From a bacterium (GTDB lineage: Bacteria; Vulcanimicrobiota; Xenobia; Xenobiales; Xenobiaceae), in contig JAFTAM010000063.1 of the NCBI GenBank assembly GCA_017458675.1, positions 1 through 49,439 on the forward strand: DNA of 49,439 nt, read 5' to 3'. The stretch's first letter is position 1; each line of letters opens with the position of its first letter. The translations under genes and the position numbers were made by a program. Positions 42,590 to 49,439 of this stretch are shown in pieces. Under the pieces are notes generated by a model. That model was not told the origin of the DNA. It did no database searches and was given only the letters and a program-made list of their open reading frames with translations.

Positions 42590-43728
42590 TATCCCGCCTC
42601 CACCAAAAAGATCCGAGTATTCCCATGGCTGCAGAGAGCCGCGAACAGAGCGGAAACCGCCGCCCGGCTCGGCGTCTTGGCGTCGGTGACAACTATCACC
42701 GTATCATAATGAGCCAGATTGTACAGATAGGTTACGCGGCTTTCCTCGTAAAGACTGGGAAGACGCCGCCCTTCCTTTATGGGATAATCAGCCGCCGACG
42801 AAATTCCAATGGGACTTCGGGTGGTCGCCTGGCAGAAAACTTCAATCCCAGGAAAGCGCCTTTCAATTTCCCGGCCCAAAAGGAGCGCCGGATACATGCA
42901 TTCTTCGGTGCCCAGCGCCAAAATGCGCCCGCTTTCAGCTGCTGCGCCTCCGATTTGATTCAGAATATCCTCGTTCAGAGAGCGGCATTTGGCGGCATAT
43001 TCGCCGATAACGACTCCGCGCCGCGGATCGGGCAGAGAATCTTTCCACCTTATGCGCTCAGGTTCGGCCGCGTCAGCTGAAATCGGAGCAGGCTCGGCCT
43101 CGCAGACGTCGATCTGAGCCAGTTCCTGAGAATAGTCCTCCTCAGGGACCTTCCACAGACATTCCTCGTCAATGCCTTCCTCACGCAGCTTCTGGGCATT
43201 TTCTTCAGACAGACGGTTGAGCAGAGCCGCGGCGATTAAATTTTTGCTCCGAACGGACGGAAATTCTTCGCGCAGTTTCTTAAACATATTGCGCAGCGTC
43301 TTTCCGGTGGAATACTCGTCGTCCAGCAGAATTACCGAACCGCTGACGGCGATCCGCTCCGCCAGGCCGTCGGCGCAGAGAATATGCTGCTTGGCGTGGC
43401 TGTGCTCTTCCAAAAACTCGATCCAGCGCCCCTCGCTCTGGGGCTCTCTGGTGGTGGTCATAAATACGGTCTCTTCCCCCAGCGCTTCAGCGGCGGCGGC
43501 GCCTGCGGCGGTGGCCGTTTCGGCAAAGGCCGCAACCAGACCGGGAAGGACCGCCCGGCGCTTCAGCTTCTCGCCCAGCTCCGCCATCATGGCCAAAGCG
43601 GCGCTCGGACTGACCGGCAGATGCTTGGCCTGCAGAGAGTTTATCAGAAGATAAGCGCGCCTGGGATTGTTAAGCCGTTTGCCGATCAGAATATTAGCCG
43701 GCCTGCATCTTCCCTCTTTCGCGCTCAT
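42589..43728 (-). CDS. Phosphoribosyltransferase with C-terminal TRSP domain
   Basis: 379 aa with GGAG upstream of the ATG. PRTase part: LAMMAELGEKLKRRAVLPGLVAAF and the PRPP-binding loop VILLDDEYSTGKTLRN (about 130-145). The C-terminal TRSP-like part spans about 230-379 (RILALGTEECMYPALLLGREI, ATTRSPIGIS, HYDTVIVVTDA). In Ter-linked gene sets this fused PRTase-TRSP protein is a core enzyme for a predicted nucleoside-like metabolite. It overlaps the upstream lyase by 35 nt and the downstream StiP by one base. Confidence 0.85.
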   Translation of the reverse strand: MSAKEGRCRPANILIGKRLNNPRRAYLLINSLQAKHLPVSPSAALAMMAELGEKLKRRAVLPGLVAAFAETATAAGAAAAEALGEETVFMTTTREPQSEGRWIEFLEEHSHAKQHILCADGLAERIAVSGSVILLDDEYSTGKTLRNMFKKLREEFPSVRSKNLIAAALLNRLSEENAQKLREEGIDEECLWKVPEEDYSQELAQIDVCEAEPAPISADAAEPERIRWKDSLPDPRRGVVIGEYAAKCRSLNEDILNQIGGAAAESGRILALGTEECMYPALLLGREIERRFPGIEVFCQATTRSPIGISSAADYPIKEGRRLPSLYEESRVTYLYNLAHYDTVIVVTDAKTPSRAAVSALFAALCSHGNTRIFLVEAG

Positions 43729-44722
43729 CGCTTTCGCTCCTTATTCCGTAAATATCGCCCAGAATTTTAGTCCGCCTCGCCCATTTGCCGTGGCAGTTCA
43801 ATTCGTTCATGCGGTTTCCGGCCACGCTTCTGGCCACGCCGCTCTTATCCGAAGACCAATTGAGAATGGCGCAGGCGTCATCGTAATCTTCCCGGCTAAC
43901 GGAAAGGCTGCGGCGGATAATCGGCAGCTGGCAGGGATGGATGGCCGTCTTACCCAGAAAACCGTTGAGGCGATCTAAAGCGAGCTCCCGTTCCAAACCC
44001 TTGGCCCAGGCCTCGTCCTCGGAGACGCCGTAATAGTTCCATACCGGCCCGGAGACCACATAATCCTGGCCGAAAATATTTAAAATATCCATGAGTATGT
44101 CCCTAATGACGCACAGATCGTAGATCGTCTGGTCGACATTGCGGCGCAGGCCGTAGAGGTTGCTGAAATCGTTGCCGCCCACGCGGACGTTTAATACGTA
44201 AGGGCGAACGTCGTCCAAAATGCTGCGGAGCTTGGTCAGCGTATCAACGCGAGTCAAAGCGTCGGCCACCATCCGGCTTTCCAGAATGGGCATAAAGTAC
44301 AGCGGAGACGGGCTATCCTTGGCAAGCTTTTCGTGCATCTTCAGCCAGTCTTCGGCGCTGCTCAGATCAAATTTAGGAAAAATGTAGCCTGTTATCAGTC
44401 TTTGCCTATCGCCCAGACCGTTATGAATCCTTTCCATCTGCTCCGGAGTACGGGGGCGTATGAATATAAGAGGCAGGCCCTCTTTGGGGGCGGGGCCTTC
44501 AGCTAAAACGCGCAGAGTATCGAAAAGCGTAGCCTCCGCCTGCTCGGCGGCGCCGTCCTGTACGGTGTCCTCCAGACAGAGCGCTATAGAGGACAGGCAG
44601 GATATCAGTCCCTGACGGATTTTTTCCGATATCCCGGCTAGAAGCGCCGACATATAGAGCAGACCGCCCACCCTATAGGCCAGCAAATTGATGTTGATAT
44701 TTTCCATATTGTGTATCTTCAT
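43694..44722 (-). CDS. HpcH/HpaI aldolase (citrate lyase)-like C-C bond lyase, Ter-type
   Basis: 342 aa. TIM-barrel lyase of the C-C bond lyase family (PF15617) related to citrate lyase beta subunits. It shows SIALCLEDTVQDGAAEQAE (metal-binding acidic pair), FIRPRTPEQMER, LPILES-like FMPILESRMVADAL, NVRVGGNDFSNLYGLRR and GFLGKTAIHPCQLPIIRR. First gene of the operon on the minus strand; the start could be the ATG at 44722 or five codons later, both with weak SD. It overlaps the PRTase gene. Likely acts with PRTase, StiP and HAD in one pathway; the real substrate is unknown. Confidence 0.85.
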   Translation of the reverse strand: MKIHNMENININLLAYRVGGLLYMSALLAGISEKIRQGLISCLSSIALCLEDTVQDGAAEQAEATLFDTLRVLAEGPAPKEGLPLIFIRPRTPEQMERIHNGLGDRQRLITGYIFPKFDLSSAEDWLKMHEKLAKDSPSPLYFMPILESRMVADALTRVDTLTKLRSILDDVRPYVLNVRVGGNDFSNLYGLRRNVDQTIYDLCVIRDILMDILNIFGQDYVVSGPVWNYYGVSEDEAWAKGLERELALDRLNGFLGKTAIHPCQLPIIRRSLSVSREDYDDACAILNWSSDKSGVARSVAGNRMNELNCHGKWARRTKILGDIYGIRSESDERERGKMQAG

Positions 44723-44954
44723 TTTCTAAAGAAGTATCAGAATCGCCGAGCCGAACCCAGAGGCCGGCAAGGCGTCCCGTGCGCGCGATCTTTGCTATAA
44801 CTGCAAAAATCCTTGCCGAATAAATCGACATACGGAAGATTTATACAAATGGATAAATTATGAAACCATTTTGCATTAAAGACCCTCCGGCAAGCTCAGA
44901 GCGGCTGAGACGGCATGACTGACGCACATCTAAGCTCAGCATAACGCCAAACCT

Positions 44955-45030
44955 TGTCATTCTGAGCGCAGCGAAGAATCTATGCACGTTGCTGTTAAAG
45001 ATCCTTCGCCGAAGGCTCAGGATGGATGAC
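44955..45030. repeat. Dispersed palindromic repeat, best full unit
   Basis: GTCATTCTGAGCGCAGCGAA, GAATCT, then a 17-nt loop, then AAAGATCCTTCGCCGAAGGC, TCAGGATGGATGAC. The two arms pair with each other and each contains a smaller palindrome. It fills the gap upstream of the lyase operon. Confidence 0.85.
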
Positions 45031-45106
45031 AAAAGAAACGGAATCAGTACGGCGCGTTTTCCGGTTCCGCATTCCGCTTGCAGCGCTGTCCAAGAAAGAG
45101 CGGACA

Positions 45107-45141
45107 ATAAAAAACAGCCCTCTGCCTGAGCAAAAGGCTGT
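45107..45141 (-). terminator. Terminator of peptidase copy B
   Basis: ACAGCC (45114-45119) pairs with GGCTGT (45136-45141); on the minus strand TTTTTTATTG follows. It lies about 35 bp after the peptidase stop. Confidence 0.65.
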
Positions 45142-45175
45142 CTTCGCTGTATTGGCCGGGAAACGGCTGATTGCT

Positions 45176-46642
45176 TTAGTTGATGATCGTATTTCTCTCG
45201 ATGGTCATGGAACCGTCGACCCAGCGGACTACGCCGTCATAAGGAACGCCGTTCTTATCGAAGAGGTCCTTGGAAGAAACGACCTGGTTGGGCTCGGTGT
45301 AAAGGATGCGGCCGGCCTCGATGAGCTTCTTGACGTGGGCCTGCGTCGACTTAGCCTCCGGGCTGTCGGCCTCGGACATGAACATCTTGTCGGCGTCGAC
45401 CAGCGTATCAACCTTAGCGCCGGAGAACATGCCGCAGTCGTCGCCTAAGGTGACGGTCATGGTGCGCACGTTCTTGGCTCCGGTGTCGGGCTCGGCTTCC
45501 ATAATGCTGAGATCATCGGGAATGATGTTGTGGGCTATGAAGCCTTTGAGCAGAAATTCGCGGTTGCGGCCTCCGAACTGTTCGCGGTCGACCTTGAGCA
45601 TGCAGTTAGCCATCTGATGATAGGTGAAGTCGCCCTTGGGAGCTTCCTTCAGAGTAGCGGCATAAAGGTTGATAAACTCCTTGCCGCAGGACTTAATAGC
45701 GTCTTCGCAGCTCTGGCCTTCACCCATATTGCGGCTCACCATGCCGGCGAAAGCGTCATACATGGCGCCGGTGTAGACGCGGGACCAGCTGTGCATCTCG
45801 GTGCAGAGCTGATCGTCGGGGGCCATCTGCGGCAGAGTGGAGGGATCCTGCCATAAAAATTCGTTGTTGGCGTCGCGGATGCAGTTGCGGGGCGAACCGG
45901 TGGCATGGCCGATAGTGACGCCCAGGGACTCGCCGGTCAGAGCCAGGCTGTTGGGCTTCTTCAAGTCGCCGCCGGTCTCTTTGGCGACCAGCTCGCAGGT
46001 TGCGTCGTCCTGAGTGGCCATCATAAAGCCGGTCATATCGGCAAAGTGCTCATGGAAGCCGCGGGGATCGGGACTCCAGCAGGCCAGATATTCGGGATGG
46101 AGACCGTCGAGCATGGCGTGGCCGACCTCGTGGGAAACCACCTCGCCGGAGGTTCCGGAATAGACCATCTGATTGGTGACCGGGTCCATGGCGTGGAAGA
46201 AGTTGACCGACTTGTGGAAGCGGGAATAATAGGCGTTGAGCATCTCGCCCTTGTCGGCGTTGATCTTCATCTGATCGTTCTTGAAGGCCCAGGGCACTTT
46301 CTCGCCGTAAGCTTCTTCAAACATCTTCAGAGTATTGTTGACGGTGGCAAAAGTATGAGCGGCGGCAAATTCTTTGGGCTGGGTCTTGCGGTCATAGACG
46401 TACTTGCCGTCCTCGTTGGGCTTGATCTTGTCCTTCATTTTGGTGCGCGGCGTAGAGAGCTTGCCGGTCAGACCGACTTTGACGTCGTCGACTTTGGCCG
46501 TGCCGTCGGACATAACCACGTCGTCCTGTGCGTTGTAGGAGAACTCGGCGGTCTCCGGCTTATGGCCGATGATACTGCCCAGCTTGGAGCCGATACCGTT
46601 GGCATTGTAAGAATAATCGGGAGAACCTATGGAATTGATCAT
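45176..46642 (-). CDS. Putative gluzincin metallopeptidase, copy B
   Basis: 488 aa, close paralog of copy A and in the same orientation. HEVGH with His171, Glu172, His175 and likely third ligand Glu198 (FHEHFADMTGF). The N-terminus MINSIGSPDYSYN again has no signal peptide. Conserved blocks include TPRTKM, FAAAHTFATVNNTLKMFEEA, NAYYS, VNFFHAMD and WSRVYTGAMYDAFAGM. The middle is most conserved, the first 70 residues least. GGAGGTCTTTT precedes the ATG at the same distance as in copy A. The two copies probably arose by duplication and may have different partners or substrates. Confidence 0.72.
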   Translation of the reverse strand: MINSIGSPDYSYNANGIGSKLGSIIGHKPETAEFSYNAQDDVVMSDGTAKVDDVKVGLTGKLSTPRTKMKDKIKPNEDGKYVYDRKTQPKEFAAAHTFATVNNTLKMFEEAYGEKVPWAFKNDQMKINADKGEMLNAYYSRFHKSVNFFHAMDPVTNQMVYSGTSGEVVSHEVGHAMLDGLHPEYLACWSPDPRGFHEHFADMTGFMMATQDDATCELVAKETGGDLKKPNSLALTGESLGVTIGHATGSPRNCIRDANNEFLWQDPSTLPQMAPDDQLCTEMHSWSRVYTGAMYDAFAGMVSRNMGEGQSCEDAIKSCGKEFINLYAATLKEAPKGDFTYHQMANCMLKVDREQFGGRNREFLLKGFIAHNIIPDDLSIMEAEPDTGAKNVRTMTVTLGDDCGMFSGAKVDTLVDADKMFMSEADSPEAKSTQAHVKKLIEAGRILYTEPNQVVSSKDLFDKNGVPYDGVVRWVDGSMTIERNTIIN

Positions 46643-46826
46643 TTAACGAAAAGACCTCCGCCCTGTTTTAAATATATTACGTTTAAGCTTACCATAATAT
46701 TATAGAAAAGAACAGCTCCGCGAATGTTAATAAAATATTACAGTATACATAGAAACCGCCGTCCTGGGAGGTGGCTCCGTATTTTTGGCAGGGACTTTAC
46801 TCAAATGCTGTCAGTTTCACCATATT

Positions 46827-48854
46827 TTATCTCATACAATCTTTCCATTCCTTACTCTTCATCGACGTAATGACGTCTAAATAAAGACGGGCCCGGGTTG
46901 CGCCGACATAATACAAAAGGCGATTTCTCTTATTATGCTTACCCTTAAACGTATCGCCGTCTATATCAATAAGAATTACAGCGTCTGCATCTAAACCTTT
47001 AAATTTCCGGCAGGTAGTAAAACGAATTTTTGCGCCGTCATACTTATAATACATATCATAGCCGCCGGTCTCGTCATTTTTGTTCGTTCTGCAGCAATAT
47101 TTAGAAAAAACGCTGACTTTGCTATTTTCAACATCCTGAGCTTCGCGGTCTCTTTTTAAAGTCAGAATAACAATACTGCCATATTCCAGCTTATGCTCGT
47201 CCTTATGCTTTTGGAGTATCTTGTTAATATGAGAGACTATTTGCTCGGGAGCCACAGAATAATAGAATTCAGGTTTTTCGCCAAAATTATCGCCGTCCTT
47301 AAATTTCAGTGCGGGACGCTCGGGTTTAGGCAGCGCAGCTAAAGCAGCGTTGGCAATATTAACCGTATTGCGGCAATTGCGCGGCAAGGTTATTTTGCAG
47401 CCAGGGTTTATTAAAAAATCAGGCAGTTTATTTTTCTGCACCGCCTGCAAGCCGTCATAAAACACATAAAAACTTTTGCATTCACAGCTTTTTTTCTCAA
47501 TAATATTTCGCAAAATTTTAAACGCATCGCCATAATCAGATTTATTTATTTTATCGTCAGACTGAGATTCGGCGCCTTTATCTGCGCCGCTTTCAGCGTT
47601 TATCTGGGCAGCTTTCTTATGCGTTCCAAAATCCTGTCCCTCGTCAATAATTATATGATCATAAGCAAACGCCTCAGGATTGTTTGCATATTTTTCCCTT
47701 AAAAGCTGGCAAAACTCTTCGGCGTCAGTTCTTTTTTGCTTTCTTAACTCACAGTCAAAGCCAGCAATAGTGAAAAATTTAATATTTTTATCCGCATAAT
47801 TACCTTCGAGATAGTCCTTCAAGTATCGGTTGAAGCAAAGGAAAAGGACCTTTTCTCCCCGCTCGGCAAGCTGTCTGGCTTTTTCAGCCGCGACCAAGGT
47901 TTTTCCGGTACCTGCCGCTCCGTTAACAGCCACGACGGTCTGACCTTCCAAAAAATCCAGCACGGCAGCCTGTTCCTTACAAAGCCTGACAAATCTGCGA
48001 TTTGCAGCTTCCCGAACCTGCCTGCAGCAGTCAAAGACCTCAACGCTCTTCGACTCAGGAAGAAGCATTTTTATAATACCATTATAAAGACTCGGTTCCA
48101 TATCAACTTTAAGAGTTTCATCATCTTCATAACCGTTCGCAGCCCGCTGTCCGGACAAATATATATCAGGATTATCGAGACCGTCTATAGCCATAACCAG
48201 TCCGCTTCCCATATAAGCGTCCAGATGGAATTTAACGCGCCTCTTTTTTAAATAGTCCATTTTAATATCATTTAAAATCTTGTAAGCGTCATTTAAGAAA
48301 ATCTCATTAGAATATCTTCTGCCCAACTTAAATTTAAAAAGCGAATCTAAATATTTTTCAGGAGCGTCCAGCGCTTCTTCAGTTAAAATGAGCTCTTTAT
48401 TGGCATATAAAGGCAATTTTAGTCTATCTAGCTGAGCTTTACTCATACAAGGGAACCAAACGCCATATACAACTTTATATACTTTATCAAAGCCGAACTT
48501 ATCCCGAATCTCGTTATAAAGATTATGGCAGATGTTCTGGGCCTGGGCAAACGGATTTTTCATTTCCAGCCTCGGAGCGCCGGCAGTATCCGCATAAAAC
48601 CAAGAATCATTGGCCGAATCGTAACTTATTCCGTACGCCGCCTTTGCTTCAATGCAAAGTATGCCTTTATTAGGATGTATAACTATAAAATCTGATTCGC
48701 TGTCATAAATTATATTCTTGACAATATTTGTAATTTTAAACGAATACAACACATAATAATCATCAGAGAGCTTCTCCTCTAAAGCTTTGAAAATAATATC
48801 TTCTTTGCTTTCTTTAAAAATAAAATCCGGCTTCTCCGGAATCATAACTGCCAT
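46827..48854 (-). CDS. NERD-domain SF1 helicase-like protein
   Basis: 675 aa. An N-terminal NERD nuclease-related domain: DSESDFIVIHPNKGILCIEAKA gives the D-x13-ExK pattern (Asp55, Glu69, Lys71). A UvrD/Rep-like SF1 helicase core follows: Walker A NGAAGTGKTLVAAEK (Lys318), motif II HIIIDEGQDF (Asp404, Glu405), the LPRNCRNTVNIANAAL block, FTTCRKFKGLDADAVILIDID and YYVGATRARLYLDV (motif VI). A polar Ser/Lys/Asp-rich insert (about residues 412-436) follows motif II. NERD-helicases are suspected to act in DNA repair or phage defence. Divergent from a TetR-type regulator; no other defence gene is next to it here. Confidence 0.85.
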   Translation of the reverse strand: MAVMIPEKPDFIFKESKEDIIFKALEEKLSDDYYVLYSFKITNIVKNIIYDSESDFIVIHPNKGILCIEAKAAYGISYDSANDSWFYADTAGAPRLEMKNPFAQAQNICHNLYNEIRDKFGFDKVYKVVYGVWFPCMSKAQLDRLKLPLYANKELILTEEALDAPEKYLDSLFKFKLGRRYSNEIFLNDAYKILNDIKMDYLKKRRVKFHLDAYMGSGLVMAIDGLDNPDIYLSGQRAANGYEDDETLKVDMEPSLYNGIIKMLLPESKSVEVFDCCRQVREAANRRFVRLCKEQAAVLDFLEGQTVVAVNGAAGTGKTLVAAEKARQLAERGEKVLFLCFNRYLKDYLEGNYADKNIKFFTIAGFDCELRKQKRTDAEEFCQLLREKYANNPEAFAYDHIIIDEGQDFGTHKKAAQINAESGADKGAESQSDDKINKSDYGDAFKILRNIIEKKSCECKSFYVFYDGLQAVQKNKLPDFLINPGCKITLPRNCRNTVNIANAALAALPKPERPALKFKDGDNFGEKPEFYYSVAPEQIVSHINKILQKHKDEHKLEYGSIVILTLKRDREAQDVENSKVSVFSKYCCRTNKNDETGGYDMYYKYDGAKIRFTTCRKFKGLDADAVILIDIDGDTFKGKHNKRNRLLYYVGATRARLYLDVITSMKSKEWKDCMR

Positions 48855-49020
48855 ATAATATTATCTTCCTTAAACTCAAGTCAGCGCTGTTATTCTAAGC
48901 TGTAAAACATAAAAGCCGCCTCGGCGGACGGCCTGCAGGTTACCTATATTATTTGCCCCGACAGCCTCAACCTGCCGAAAGCGGCGAATTCGGACAAATT
49001 ATTGCTTCTGCCTGTTTTGA

Positions 49021-49073
49021 TTGATTGACAAATCAACGAAACCACAGTATAATTTCATTGACTTACCAATCAA
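49021..49073 (+). promoter_or_regulatory. Consensus promoter with two palindromic operators for the TetR gene
   Basis: TTGACA (49025-49030) and TATAAT (49048-49053) with a 17-bp spacer: a perfect sigma70 promoter. TTGATTGACAAATCAA (49021-49036) and TTGACTTACCAATCAA (49058-49073) are related 16-bp palindromes covering the -35 and the start region, centres 37 bp apart. An 11-bp outer inverted repeat TTGATTGATTG/CAATCAATCAA also frames them. Fits autorepression by a TetR dimer. Confidence 0.8.
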
Positions 49074-49100
49074 TCAACCAATATCATCGGAGTGTGGCGC

Positions 49101-49439
49101 ATGGATACAAAAAACAGCACTCAGAAAACAAAGCGGGAGGATGCCGGGCGTTCGGGCGTGCCGCGCTCGAAGATCCCCGAGCTGCGCAGAGAGCAGATTC
49201 TGGAAGCGGCCCTTAAAGTATTTGCGCTGAAAGGCGCGGACGGCGCCACCAATCAAGATATCGCCAAGGAGACCGGGCTGGCCTCGCCCGGTCTCATTTA
49301 TCACTATTTTCAGGACAGAAACGACCTCTTGAAGCAGGTCATCATAAAATACCATCCTTTAAACCGGATCTTCAGCGGCCGGCCCGCCGACCAAGAAACC
49401 GACCTTTACGGCGAGCTGCTCCATATCGCCGACGCCGCC
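49101..49439 (+). CDS. TetR/AcrR family transcriptional regulator (partial)
   Basis: Begins at the ATG 49101 (MDTKNSTQKTKREDAGRSGV) with GGAG 9 nt upstream and runs off the window end after 113 codons. The TetR HTH is clear: LRREQILEAALKVFALKGAD, then GATNQDIAKETGLASPGLIYHYFQDRNDLL. The ligand-binding domain is cut. It is divergent from the NERD-helicase gene and preceded by two palindromic operators, so it probably represses itself and perhaps a gene beyond the window. Confidence 0.9.
   Translation, partial: MDTKNSTQKTKREDAGRSGVPRSKIPELRREQILEAALKVFALKGADGATNQDIAKETGLASPGLIYHYFQDRNDLLKQVIIKYHPLNRIFSGRPADQETDLYGELLHIADAA

Noticed and set aside
45905..46705. 266-codon open frame antisense to peptidase copy B (and similar ones over copy A)
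   Set aside because: Mirror of the codon bias of the real gene; the sense frame has zinc site, SD and a paralog.
1..49439. tRNA or rRNA genes
   Set aside because: No cloverleaf with a GTTCRANYC arm and no rRNA-like sequence was noticed on either strand by eye; a tRNAscan/cmsearch run would settle it.

Overview
The window is bacterial chromosome from an organism I cannot name with confidence. It has about 50% G+C, SD-led genes with frequent TTG/GTG starts, a lipoprotein, TatA and a BspA-type LRR protein. Gene families such as the RPRRFGKS AAA-ATPase, AAA_14/DUF4143 proteins and NPPY half-methylases are common in gut anaerobes. The best guess is an uncultured, host-associated Gram-negative-type bacterium of a poorly sampled phylum.

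Region 1 (1-15.7 kb) is a conserved housekeeping block. It holds an RlmD-type rRNA methyltransferase, a small coiled-coil protein, tatA, a lipoprotein and RNase G/E. The translation/secretion cluster ffh-rpsP-khpA-rimM-trmD-rplS-lepB-rbgA-rnhB follows, then a Xer-type recombinase and a protein with a diverged RelA/SpoT-like synthetase signature.

Region 2 (15.8-30.6 kb) is accessory. It carries an ArsR-ArsM fusion under its own palindromic operator, a 40-aa ORF that looks like a type I toxin locus, and an unknown 569-aa protein. Two stand-alone NPPY 'half' methylases flank a hybrid histidine kinase. A AAA-ATPase that seems to have lost its nuclease core in frame, an AAA_14/DUF4143 ATPase, VapBC and a secreted protein complete it. 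A dispersed palindromic repeat (about 65-75 bp) fills most gaps here, twice as tandem arrays.

Region 3 (30.9-39.6 kb) carries a modular family with a common N-terminal zinc ribbon and coiled coil. One member continues into a membrane segment and a BspA-type LRR domain. The two short members continue into a homologous two-TM tail only after a -1 frameshift at the equivalent place. Two of the three share a promoter block. Two tandem small acidic paralogs, a gluzincin-like protein, a small membrane protein, Hsp20 and a TMEM43-like protein lie in between.

Region 4 (39.8-49.4 kb) has an RsiV-like DUF3298 protein and a four-gene, tightly packed operon (C-C bond lyase, PRTase-TRSP, StiP/PRTase, HAD phosphatase). 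This is the biosynthetic module known from tellurite-resistance (Ter) stress systems, here without any ter gene in view. A second gluzincin-like paralog, a NERD-SF1 helicase and the start of a divergent TetR regulator behind a consensus promoter with two palindromic operators end the window.
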